From Halotia wernerae (GTDB lineage: Bacteria > Cyanobacteriota > Cyanobacteriia > Cyanobacteriales > Nostocaceae), in the NCBI GenBank assembly GCA_034931985.1, contig JAYGHB010000103.1, positions 14,901 to 78,900 on the forward strand: a DNA stretch of 64,000 nt, written 5' to 3'. Made by a program: the position numbers and the translations under genes. How positions within the stretch are numbered: the stretch's first letter is position 1; each line of letters starts with the position of its first letter. Under the pieces are notes generated by a model. That model saw only the letters and a list, made by a program, of their open reading frames with translations. It did not search any database and was not told where the DNA came from. This document shows positions 35,212-44,421 of this stretch, one piece after another.

Positions 35212-38200
35212 ATGCAAGCTCTATCAATAGAAGGCTTTCAAATTTCACCTCAGCAAAAACGCTTATGGTTATTACAGCAAGAAGCAAGCCATCAGCCATA
35301 TCGGGTTCAGTGTGCAGTTTTAATAGAGGGAAACATTGAACATTCAATTTTAGAAAAAGCCATACATAATGTTTGGGCTAAATATGAAATTTTACGTACC
35401 AATTTTCCTACATTGGCGGAAATGGCAGTTCCTTTACAAGTCATTGGAGAGGAAGCGTCTATAAAGTTTAACTATTATGATTTGCATAATTTAAATACAG
35501 AAATACAACAAATAAATATTGAGGCATTATTTCAATATAATAATAAATTATGTTTTGATTTAAAAGAAGGTTTTACTAGCCAGATTGATGTAATTAAAAA
35601 ATCTGAAAATCAATACCTTTTACTTATAGCAATCTCAACTATTTGTGCAGATAGAATATCCCTGCATCATCTTTTGCATGATATTAGTGTCACTTATGAT
35701 ACTTATTTGCAGGAACACGAGCTAGAAGATATACCTTTACAATATGCAGATATTGCTGCTTGGCAAAATGAGTTATTAATTGGACAAGAAGCGGAAATAG
35801 CAAAAGAGTATTGGCTCAATCAAAAAGTGTCTAATTCTCTTATAGATAAATTACCAAACGAAAAAAAAGTTAATCAAAAGCCAAAGTTTGAACCCAAAGT
35901 TATCAGCATTAACTTTGATTCTGCTATCACAAATAAGATTGCTGCGATCGCACAAAAATATACTGTTGATATCTCGACAGTTTTAATGGCTTGTTGGCAA
36001 ATTCTCCTGTGGCGTTTGACTAACAAATCTGAAGCAGTTTTAGCTTTGTGTTGTGATGGAAGAAATTACCAAGAATTACAACCAGCAGTGGGTTTATTAG
36101 GTAAATATTTACCAATCCGTATTCAGCCACAAGAGGATAATATACTTTTTGATATATTAAAGCAGTTAGATAAACAATTAAATGAACTTTATCAATGGCA
36201 AGATTTTTTTGATTCAGAAGATTTTTTCGCTGAAAATAAAGATGGTTATGAATCATCATTTTTACCTTTTGCTTTTGAATTTGTATCCCAGCCTAGTAAG
36301 TATTTTGCTACTAACATATCTTTCTCGATTCAAAAAATCTATAGCTGTATTGAACGCTTCAAAATAAAATTATTATGCTGGCATCAAGGTGATTCACTTG
36401 CAGCAGAATTATATTATGATGCCAGCTTATTTGAGCCAAAAGATATTGAACGATTAGCAGCACATTTTCAGACTTTGTTAATCAGTGTAATTAACAATCC
36501 AGAGACTCCAATTGCTCAACTAGAAATCCTGTCTTCACAAGAACGCCAGCAACTACTAGTAGAATTTAAAAATACCAAAACCTTTCCTCATCCATATCAT
36601 TGTATTCATCACTGGATTGAAGCACAGGCAAATAAAACACCAAATAACGTTGCAGTCGTTTTTGGCAATCAACATTTAACCTATCAAGAGCTAAATGCCA
36701 AAGCTAACAACTTAGCTCATCATTTGGCATCATTAGGAGTTAAACCGGAAACTGTTGTTGCACTTTGCGTTGAACGTTCCTTAGATATGATGGTTGCTAT
36801 CCTGGGTATTCTGAAAGCAGGTGCAGCATACTTACCTCTGGAACCTTCTTTACCTGAAGCAGCATTAGCCTTCAGATTGCAGGATGCTCAAGTATCAGTG
36901 TTGTTAACTCAAAAGCGCCTTGTAGAAAAAATGAATTTCCAGGTGCAGGTAGTTGTTATTGACGCAGCTATAAGCGATTCGCCTCAAGGCAACATTCTTA
37001 AGCCTGTTAGCCCAGAAAACTTAGCTTATGTTATCTACACCTCTGGTTCAACAGGTCAACCCAAAGGAGTTGCAGTTGAACATCGGCAAATAGTCAATTA
37101 TGTTAATGGTATTTTAGAAAAACTCGATTTACCAGTTGCTGCCAGTTTTGCCACTGTTTCCACCTTCGCCGCAGACTTAGGTAACACAGCAATTTTTTCA
37201 GCATTGTGTACAGGTGGATGCTTGCATATCATTGTAGAGGAATGCGCTACTGATCCAGTTGCATTTGCTGAATATTGCGATCGCAATGCCATAGACTGTT
37301 TAAAGATAGTTCCTTCTCACCTATCTGCACTCCTAGCCTCTGAATACGGCAAGCAAATTATCCCCCGCCAGCGCTTAATTCTGGGCGGTGAAGCTTGTAG
37401 CTGGAACTTGATTAAGCAAGTACAACAGCACGCACCACAGTGTCAAGTTATTAACCATTACGGACCGACAGAAGCTACTGTCGGCGTACTCACCTATGCA
37501 GTAGAAGTACCCAGTAGTTTCACATCAGAAACAGTTCCCCTCGGTTGTCCTCTTGCAAATACTGAGATTTATTTATTAGATGCCTATTTACAACCCGTAC
37601 CCATAGGCGTACTGGGTGAAATTTACATTGGTGGTGACAGTGTAGCGAGAGGATATCTCAACCAACCAGAAATCACAGCCGAAAAATTTATTCATCATCC
37701 CTTTAGTGAAAATCCCACAGCCAGGCTTTATAAAACAGGCGACTTAGCACGTTATCACCATGATGGAAATATCGAATTTATCGGTCGAATTGATGACCAA
37801 GTTAAACTACACGGTTTCCGCATTGAGTTAGGAGAAATAGAATCAGTATTGCGCCAATATCAACAAGTAAAAGAGGTTGTAGTATTGGCGCGGGAAGATG
37901 AACCTAGTCAAAAGCGACTAGTAGCTTATATTGTTCCTCAGCAACAATCAAAAATAGATTTGCAGGAACTACGCAACTTTTTGAAACAACAGCTTTCTGA
38001 ATTTATGATGCCTTCAAACTTTATACAACTGAAGGCTTTACCATTAAGCTCTAATGGTAAAATAGACCGAAAAGCGTTACCTGCTCCTGATAAAATACGT
38101 CCAGAATTAGAAGTTGATTATACTCCCCCACAAAATGAGGTAGAAAGAATCATTGCTCAAATTTGGCAAGAAATTCTTCAGATAGAAAAGGTGGGAATTT

Positions 38201-38433
38201 ATGATAATTTTTTCGATTTAGGTGGACATTCATTACTGATAATTAAACTTACTAGTAAATTACAATCTGTATTTAACCGTACCATTCCAGTAACAGATAT
38301 TTTTAAAAATCCTACTATACATTATCTCGCCAATTATATTAATCAAGGAGATAGTGAACAGACTTTTTCAGATGAGACCAAAAATCGAGTAACCATGCGT
38401 CAACAATTGATGAATCGCAGAAAATTATTTTAA
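35212..38433 (+). CDS. NRPS Interface-A(Asp)-PCP, beta-OH-Asp module
   Basis: A 1073-residue protein whose first 430 residues resemble a C domain but lack HHxxxDG: the position reads AISTICADRIS (about 141). This fits the Interface domains that recruit Asp beta-hydroxylases in siderophore synthetases. The A domain (YTSGSTGQPKG near 605) gives the code DLTKIGHVGK, close to the Asp code DLTKVGHIGK. The PCP is near 1004 (GGHSLLIIK). The true C domain for this module is at the end of the protein encoded at 29408. The tail (NRVTMRQQLMNRRKLF) resembles the tail of the FAAL-NRPS and, like it, precedes a PKS. Confidence 0.9.
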   Translation: MQALSIEGFQISPQQKRLWLLQQEASHQPYRVQCAVLIEGNIEHSILEKAIHNVWAKYEILRTNFPTLAEMAVPLQVIGEEASIKFNYYDLHNLNTEIQQINIEALFQYNNKLCFDLKEGFTSQIDVIKKSENQYLLLIAISTICADRISLHHLLHDISVTYDTYLQEHELEDIPLQYADIAAWQNELLIGQEAEIAKEYWLNQKVSNSLIDKLPNEKKVNQKPKFEPKVISINFDSAITNKIAAIAQKYTVDISTVLMACWQILLWRLTNKSEAVLALCCDGRNYQELQPAVGLLGKYLPIRIQPQEDNILFDILKQLDKQLNELYQWQDFFDSEDFFAENKDGYESSFLPFAFEFVSQPSKYFATNISFSIQKIYSCIERFKIKLLCWHQGDSLAAELYYDASLFEPKDIERLAAHFQTLLISVINNPETPIAQLEILSSQERQQLLVEFKNTKTFPHPYHCIHHWIEAQANKTPNNVAVVFGNQHLTYQELNAKANNLAHHLASLGVKPETVVALCVERSLDMMVAILGILKAGAAYLPLEPSLPEAALAFRLQDAQVSVLLTQKRLVEKMNFQVQVVVIDAAISDSPQGNILKPVSPENLAYVIYTSGSTGQPKGVAVEHRQIVNYVNGILEKLDLPVAASFATVSTFAADLGNTAIFSALCTGGCLHIIVEECATDPVAFAEYCDRNAIDCLKIVPSHLSALLASEYGKQIIPRQRLILGGEACSWNLIKQVQQHAPQCQVINHYGPTEATVGVLTYAVEVPSSFTSETVPLGCPLANTEIYLLDAYLQPVPIGVLGEIYIGGDSVARGYLNQPEITAEKFIHHPFSENPTARLYKTGDLARYHHDGNIEFIGRIDDQVKLHGFRIELGEIESVLRQYQQVKEVVVLAREDEPSQKRLVAYIVPQQQSKIDLQELRNFLKQQLSEFMMPSNFIQLKALPLSSNGKIDRKALPAPDKIRPELEVDYTPPQNEVERIIAQIWQEILQIEKVGIYDNFFDLGGHSLLIIKLTSKLQSVFNRTIPVTDIFKNPTIHYLANYINQGDSEQTFSDETKNRVTMRQQLMNRRKLF

Positions 38434-38472
38434 GGCTCACGCAAAGTCTCAAAAATTAATGAGAGAATAGTT

Positions 38473-41400
38473 ATGGTTAATAGTGACGGTTCAGCGAATT
38501 TAAACGATATAGCTATTATCGGTATGGATTGCCGATTTCCTGGGGCTAATAATGTAGATAAATTTTGGCAAAATCTCCGCAACGGTGTTGAGTCAATTTC
38601 CTTTTTTTCTGATCCAGAATTAGAGACAAATCACATTTATTCACATCTAGGCAATCACCCTAACCACGTCAAAGCTGCGGGAGTATTGGAAGATGTAGAA
38701 TTATTTGATGCTGCTTTTTTTGGTTACTCTCCCAGAGAAGCAGAAATGATGGACCCCCAAGCGCGATTATTTTTGGAAACTGCTTGGAATGCGCTGGAAA
38801 ATGCTGGCTATGATGCGGAAGCTTATCAGGGTCGAATTGGGATTTATGCTGGTACTAGTTTAAATACTTACTTTTTATTTAATCTTTTTTCTAATCCTAA
38901 ATTATTAGAATCAGTTAGTCTTGAACAATTAAAGTTCACTAATCATCTGGATTTATTAACTACAAGAGTTTCTTATAAACTCAACTTACAAGGGCCAGCC
39001 GTTACCATTCAAACGGCTTGTTCTACCTCATTAATTGCCATTCACACAGCCTCTCAAAATTTACTGTGGGGTGAATGTGATATGGCTTTGGCTGGTGGTG
39101 TTTCTATAGCTTTACCACAAAAAGCTGGATATGTTTATCAACAGGGAAGCATTAATTCTCCTGATGGGCATTGTCGTGCTTTTGATGCTAAAGCGCAGGG
39201 AACCGTTGTAGGTAACGGTGTCGGTATTGTAGTTTTAAAGCGTTTAGCAGATGCGATCGCAGATGGTGATTTTATCCATGCAGTGATTAAAGGTTCAGCG
39301 ATTAATAACGATGGTGCTTTGAAAGTTGGTTATACAGCGCCCAGTGTTGATGGACAAGCAAAAGTCATCGCTGAAGCACAAGCAATCGCAGGTGTGCATC
39401 CAGAAACTATTAGTTATGTAGAAGCGCATGGAACAGCAACAGCTTTAGGCGATCCGATTGAAGTAGCAGCACTTACACAAGCTTTTTCACTGCAAACACA
39501 AAAGCGAAATTTTTGCGGTATAGGTTCAGTCAAGACTAATTTAGGACATCTGAATGCAGCCGCTGGTATTGCAGGCTTTATCAAAACAGTTTTGGCGCTG
39601 CAACACAAGCAAATACCTCCGAGTTTGCATTTTCAAGCACCAAATCCCCAAATTGATTTTGCCAACAGTCCCTTTTATGTCAACCACCAACTTAGGGAGT
39701 GGAAAGCAGATAAGTATCCCAGACGTGCGGGAGTCAGTTCTTTTGGCATTGGTGGTACTAATGCTCATGTGATTTTAGAAGAAGCACCTTCTGTTAGAAA
39801 GCAGGGGTGCAGGGGTGCAGGGGTGCAGGGGAGAGGATATCAGCTATTGGTGCTTTCGGCTAAAACTGACTCGGCGCTAGAAGCTGCTACAAAGAATCTC
39901 GCTCAACATCTCCAACAAAATTCCCATCTTAACTTGGCTGATGTCGCTTACACATTGCAAGTTGGGCGCAAAGCTTTTAACCATCGTCGGATGTTGGTGT
40001 GTCGTGATCTTCCCGATGCGGTACAAGCACTAACAGCGCCAGAACAACAACGAGTTTTAACTAATTTTTCAGAAATCTGTAACCGTCCAGTCGTGTTTAT
40101 GTTCCCCGGACAGGGAGCGCAATATGTGAACATGGGACGGGAACTATACGAAACAGAAGCGGTTTTTCAAGAACAAGTTAACTACTGCTGCGAACTGCTC
40201 AAACCCCATTTAAAACTCGACTTGAGAGATATACTCTATCCGACAGCCACCGCTTCACCAGAAAAACTCCAGCAAACTTCCCTGACGCAACCTGCCTTGT
40301 TCGTAATTGAATATGCTCTAGCTAAGTTGTGGATGGCGTGGGGTATCCAGCCGCAAGCAATGATTGGTCATAGTATTGGTGAGTATGTTGCTGCAACTCT
40401 GGCTGGTGTATTTACCTTAGAAACTGCCTTGGCGCTGGTAGCAATTCGGGGACGGCTGATGCAAGAACTCGCACCAGGGGCAATGCTTTCGGTTTCGCTT
40501 TCCGCCCAGGAAGTAGAACCAATGCTGAGTGCAGAACTTTCTTTGGCGGCGAGTAATGCGCCATCGCTTTGTGTAGTTTCTGGTATTATTGATGCGATCG
40601 CCGCATTCCAAACTCGTTTGACAGCGCAAGGAGTGGACTGTCGCCTTTTGCATACCTCCCATGCTTTCCATTCCCAGATGATGGAATCTATTCTGGAACC
40701 CCTTGCACAACAGATGAAAAAAGTCAAGCTGCAACCGCCGCAGATGGCTTTTGTCTCTAACGTAACTGGAACATGGATTACAGCTACAGATGCAACCGAT
40801 CCTAACTACTGGGTTAAACATTTGCGGCAAACCGTTAGATTTAATGAGGGAATAGCCGAGTTGCTACGAGAGCCAGAGCGAATTTTGCTGGAAGTGGGGC
40901 CAGGATGGGTATTAACCACCTTAGCCAAGCGACAGCAAGCTTCTGTGCTGACCTCGCTGCGACATCCTCAAGAGCAAATTTCTGATGTAACATTTTTACT
41001 CAATACCCTCTCTCGTCTTTGGTTAGCAGGAGTACAGGTTAACTGGGCTGAATTTACAGATAGCAAGGTCGAAGACCATCGCCCTCAACGCATCCCCTTA
41101 CCAACGTATCCTTTTGAACGTCAGCGTTACTGGATTGAGCCACAAGCAAAGGTAGAAAATGCTCGCAGATTAGAGAAAAATCCCAATATTAGCGACTGGT
41201 TTTATATTCCCACTTGGAAACGCTCTCTTTTGACTGGAACATCTTTGCAACATTCCTGTTGGCTAGTTTTTATTGATAGTTTGGGAGTGGGTGCAGAGAT
41301 TGCCCAACAACTGGCGCTGCAATGTGAGAATGTAATTACAGTCAGTGTGGGCGAGCAGTTTACGAAACTGGGTAATGGTGCGTATACCATTAACCCTAAA

Positions 41401-44400
41401 CGACCGGATGATTATACTGCCTTAGTAACAGAACTGCGCGATCGCCATCAAATTCCGCAAGCGATCGCTCATTTGTGGAGCATAACACCTAATCAACCAG
41501 CACAATCATCTTATGAGTGGTTTAGCAACTGTCAAGATTTAGGTTTTTATAGTTTGCTTTTCCTAGCCCAAGCACTGGGAAATCAGCAGATAAATGATCA
41601 AATTCAAATCCTGGCTGTCACCAACAATGCACAAGAAGTAACAGGTGATGAACAGTTATGCCCAGAAAAAGCTACAGTTTTAGGAATATGTAAAGTTATT
41701 TCCCAAGAATACCAAAATATTTCTTGCCGTAGTATTGATGTAGTTATACAAAGTATTGCCAATCTATCACGTCAACTTCTAGCCGAGTTAACTACTCAAT
41801 CTTCAGACTCAATAATTTCCTACCGTAGCGGTTATAGATGGATACAGACTTTTGAACAAGTAAAATTAGATGCACCTACCTCAGAGAACATAGGCTTAAA
41901 AGCAGGTGGAGTCTACTTAATTACTGGTGGATTGGGAAACATTGCTTTAGTCCTAGCAGAATATATTGCCCAGACAGTACCAGCAAAACTCATACTACTA
42001 GGGCGTTCTAGTCTGCCTGAAAAAGCAGAGTGGCAAAAATGGCTTAACACTCACGATGAACAGGATAGTACAAGCAGCCAAATTCGCAAAGTCCAGGCAA
42101 TAGAAGCATTAGGTTCCCAAGTATTGGTAATGAGTGCTGATGTCGCCTCCTTTGAGCAAATGCAAACAGCCGTCACTATTGCTGTGCAAGAATTTGGTGA
42201 AATCAACGGAGTTCTTCACGCCGCCGGGGTGAAGTCAGTCAACACTGTGCAAGCAATCACCCAAGAAGAATGTGAACAGCAGTTTTACCCGAAAGTACAG
42301 GGGTTGTATGTTTTAGAAGAAGTTTTAGAGGGTAAAAAACTGGATTTTTGTGTTTTAATATCTTCCCTGGCATCAGTATTAGGATTATTAGGAAAAGCTG
42401 CTTATCCAGCTGCACACATTTTTATCGATACCTTTGCTCATCAACAAAACAAAATAAATAATACACATTGGCTAAGTATTAATTGGGACAACTGGTTAAT
42501 AGATTCAACCGCAGTGCTGGAAGGCTTTATGACTCCTCAAGAAGGTTGTGAAGCTTGGCGACGAATATTATCGTTGCCTACAGCTACTCAAGTCATTGTC
42601 TCGACAGTTGATTTACAAACTCGACTCCAGCAATGGATTGAACGTCAATCTCCGAAAAATCTAGAAAACTCTCAGCCAATAAAATCGCTAACACTACACT
42701 CACGACCAAATTTATCTACTAGCTACACTGCACCTACAAGTCAGGTTGAGCAAACCATCGCTGAGATTTGGCAGCAGTTACTTGGTGTTGAGCCAGTGGG
42801 TATCCATGATAACTTCTTTGAGTTAGGTGGAGATTCTGTTTTAGGTGTACAGTTTATTGCCCGTGCCAGCCAAGCTGGTTTAAAGCTAGTCACTAAACAA
42901 GTTTTTGAACATCAGACCATTGCCGAATTAACAGCGATCGCTCTCACACAGCAACTCAACCAAGCTATTCAAGGTGTGGTAACGGGTTCCGTACCCCTTG
43001 CACCTATCCAGCATTGGTTCTTTGCACAGAATCAGCCAGAACCCCATTACTGGAACCAATCGGTAATTTTAGAGGTACTCCAACTTCTGGATGTGTCTTT
43101 ATTCGAGCAAGCCCTTGGGTATTTACTGAGCCATCACGATGTCCTACGTCTGCGATTTATACAATCTAATTCCAGTTGGGAACAAGTAAACGCTGAACCT
43201 GATGAAGTAGTGCCGTTAACATATTGGGACTTTTCGGCACTGTTAGCCGCAGAACAGAAAGCTGCAATGGAAGATGCTGCTAATGAACTACAAGCCAGCC
43301 TGAATTTATCTTCAGGGCCACTCCTGCGGGTAGCTTTGTTTAACTTAGGGGCAAATGTGCCTTCTCGCCTACTGCTAATCGTTCACCATTTAGCGGTGGA
43401 TGTGACTTCTTGGCGGATTTTGCTTACAGATTTGCAAACAGCATATCAACAGTTGAGCCAAGGTCAGGCGATTCAGTTGCCAGCGAAGACAACTTCCTTT
43501 AAACAGTGGACAGAAAAATTAAAAAAATACGCCAGCATGCCAGAGTTAGGGCGAGAAGTAGATTACTGGCTGAAAGCTTCCCGAAATCAGATATTCCCTC
43601 TACCTAAAGATAATCCCAACGGCACTAATACAGTAGAACAAGCCAGAACTGTATCCGTAGCCTTGAGTGTGGCAGAAACCCAAGCTTTACTGCAAGAAGT
43701 ATCTAAGGTTTATCGCACTAAAATTGAAGAGATATTACTAACAGGGTTGTTACAAGCATTTAGCAACTGGACTGGCGAATCTTCCCTACTGATTGATCTG
43801 GAAGGTCAAGGACGAGATGTCGTGTTTGCAGACGTTGATCTGACGCGGACAGTGGGTTGGTTTACGACGATTTCTCCGATACTTTTAGAGTTAGGCAATG
43901 CGAAAAACCCAGGCGAAGTCTTGCAGGCGGTCAAAGAACAAGTCCGTGGTATTGCCAATGAGGGTATTGGTTATGGACTGCTGCGATATCTGAGTGAAGA
44001 TGAGGCAATTAGACAGAGAATGCAAGGACTGCCGCAACCAGAGATAATTTTCCTTTATCTCGGTCAGTTTGAAGATAGTTTGCCGGAATCTTCTTTGTTT
44101 AAACTGGTACGGGATTTAGAAACAAGCGATCGCTCTTCCAAAACCATTAGACCACACCTACTTCAACTCACCGGATTTATCCGTGGCAATCAGCTACAAA
44201 TCAATTGGATGTATAGCGATATATATCAACGCTCAACCATTGAGAATTTAGCGCAAGGATTGATCGCTGCAATCCAGTCGCTCATTACTCACAGTCGCTC
44301 ATCTACAGCCGGAGGCTACACGCCTTCAGACTTCTCGGCGGTAAAAATTAGCCAAAAAGATTTAAGCAAGTTATTGACTCAAGTACGTATTTCTGGAGGT

Positions 44401-44421
44401 GGTAAAGATGGAAATAGATAA
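38473..44421 (+). CDS. PKS-NRPS hybrid KS-AT-KR-PCP-E with degenerate KR and E
   Basis: Second polyketide module, 1982 residues, unusual for ending in an epimerization domain. KS has TACSTSL (about 183), EAHGTAT and LGHLNAAAG. AT has GHSIGEYVA (about 632) and HAFHS, so malonyl-CoA. KR is doubtful: TGGLGNIA has lost the last Gly of GGxGxxG, and the active site reads AAYPAAH, with His in place of Asn. The carrier is of the GGDS type that normally precedes E domains. The E domain (about 1490-1960) reads HHLAVDVTSW and EGQGRD where its siblings read HHLAVDGVSW and EGHGRE. The module probably adds C2 to beta-OH-Asp; a keto product is possible. An octamer tandem repeat lies at 39801-39832. Confidence 0.9.
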   Translation: MVNSDGSANLNDIAIIGMDCRFPGANNVDKFWQNLRNGVESISFFSDPELETNHIYSHLGNHPNHVKAAGVLEDVELFDAAFFGYSPREAEMMDPQARLFLETAWNALENAGYDAEAYQGRIGIYAGTSLNTYFLFNLFSNPKLLESVSLEQLKFTNHLDLLTTRVSYKLNLQGPAVTIQTACSTSLIAIHTASQNLLWGECDMALAGGVSIALPQKAGYVYQQGSINSPDGHCRAFDAKAQGTVVGNGVGIVVLKRLADAIADGDFIHAVIKGSAINNDGALKVGYTAPSVDGQAKVIAEAQAIAGVHPETISYVEAHGTATALGDPIEVAALTQAFSLQTQKRNFCGIGSVKTNLGHLNAAAGIAGFIKTVLALQHKQIPPSLHFQAPNPQIDFANSPFYVNHQLREWKADKYPRRAGVSSFGIGGTNAHVILEEAPSVRKQGCRGAGVQGRGYQLLVLSAKTDSALEAATKNLAQHLQQNSHLNLADVAYTLQVGRKAFNHRRMLVCRDLPDAVQALTAPEQQRVLTNFSEICNRPVVFMFPGQGAQYVNMGRELYETEAVFQEQVNYCCELLKPHLKLDLRDILYPTATASPEKLQQTSLTQPALFVIEYALAKLWMAWGIQPQAMIGHSIGEYVAATLAGVFTLETALALVAIRGRLMQELAPGAMLSVSLSAQEVEPMLSAELSLAASNAPSLCVVSGIIDAIAAFQTRLTAQGVDCRLLHTSHAFHSQMMESILEPLAQQMKKVKLQPPQMAFVSNVTGTWITATDATDPNYWVKHLRQTVRFNEGIAELLREPERILLEVGPGWVLTTLAKRQQASVLTSLRHPQEQISDVTFLLNTLSRLWLAGVQVNWAEFTDSKVEDHRPQRIPLPTYPFERQRYWIEPQAKVENARRLEKNPNISDWFYIPTWKRSLLTGTSLQHSCWLVFIDSLGVGAEIAQQLALQCENVITVSVGEQFTKLGNGAYTINPKRPDDYTALVTELRDRHQIPQAIAHLWSITPNQPAQSSYEWFSNCQDLGFYSLLFLAQALGNQQINDQIQILAVTNNAQEVTGDEQLCPEKATVLGICKVISQEYQNISCRSIDVVIQSIANLSRQLLAELTTQSSDSIISYRSGYRWIQTFEQVKLDAPTSENIGLKAGGVYLITGGLGNIALVLAEYIAQTVPAKLILLGRSSLPEKAEWQKWLNTHDEQDSTSSQIRKVQAIEALGSQVLVMSADVASFEQMQTAVTIAVQEFGEINGVLHAAGVKSVNTVQAITQEECEQQFYPKVQGLYVLEEVLEGKKLDFCVLISSLASVLGLLGKAAYPAAHIFIDTFAHQQNKINNTHWLSINWDNWLIDSTAVLEGFMTPQEGCEAWRRILSLPTATQVIVSTVDLQTRLQQWIERQSPKNLENSQPIKSLTLHSRPNLSTSYTAPTSQVEQTIAEIWQQLLGVEPVGIHDNFFELGGDSVLGVQFIARASQAGLKLVTKQVFEHQTIAELTAIALTQQLNQAIQGVVTGSVPLAPIQHWFFAQNQPEPHYWNQSVILEVLQLLDVSLFEQALGYLLSHHDVLRLRFIQSNSSWEQVNAEPDEVVPLTYWDFSALLAAEQKAAMEDAANELQASLNLSSGPLLRVALFNLGANVPSRLLLIVHHLAVDVTSWRILLTDLQTAYQQLSQGQAIQLPAKTTSFKQWTEKLKKYASMPELGREVDYWLKASRNQIFPLPKDNPNGTNTVEQARTVSVALSVAETQALLQEVSKVYRTKIEEILLTGLLQAFSNWTGESSLLIDLEGQGRDVVFADVDLTRTVGWFTTISPILLELGNAKNPGEVLQAVKEQVRGIANEGIGYGLLRYLSEDEAIRQRMQGLPQPEIIFLYLGQFEDSLPESSLFKLVRDLETSDRSSKTIRPHLLQLTGFIRGNQLQINWMYSDIYQRSTIENLAQGLIAAIQSLITHSRSSTAGGYTPSDFSAVKISQKDLSKLLTQVRISGGGKDGNR
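39801..39832. repeat. Octamer tandem repeat inside PKS2 (4 copies)
   Basis: GCAGGGGT occurs three times in a row, followed by GCAGGGGA. It encodes QGCRGAGVQGR in the KS-AT linker, where PKS1 has EKQKRD. Because the unit is 8 bases, a change of one copy would shift the frame. Confidence 0.85.

Noticed and set aside
40368..40830. Long open frames on the minus strand opposite PKS2 (and many others opposite NRPS/PKS genes)
   Set aside because: They mirror the codon structure of the strongly conserved AT and NRPS domains on the other strand and show no family features.
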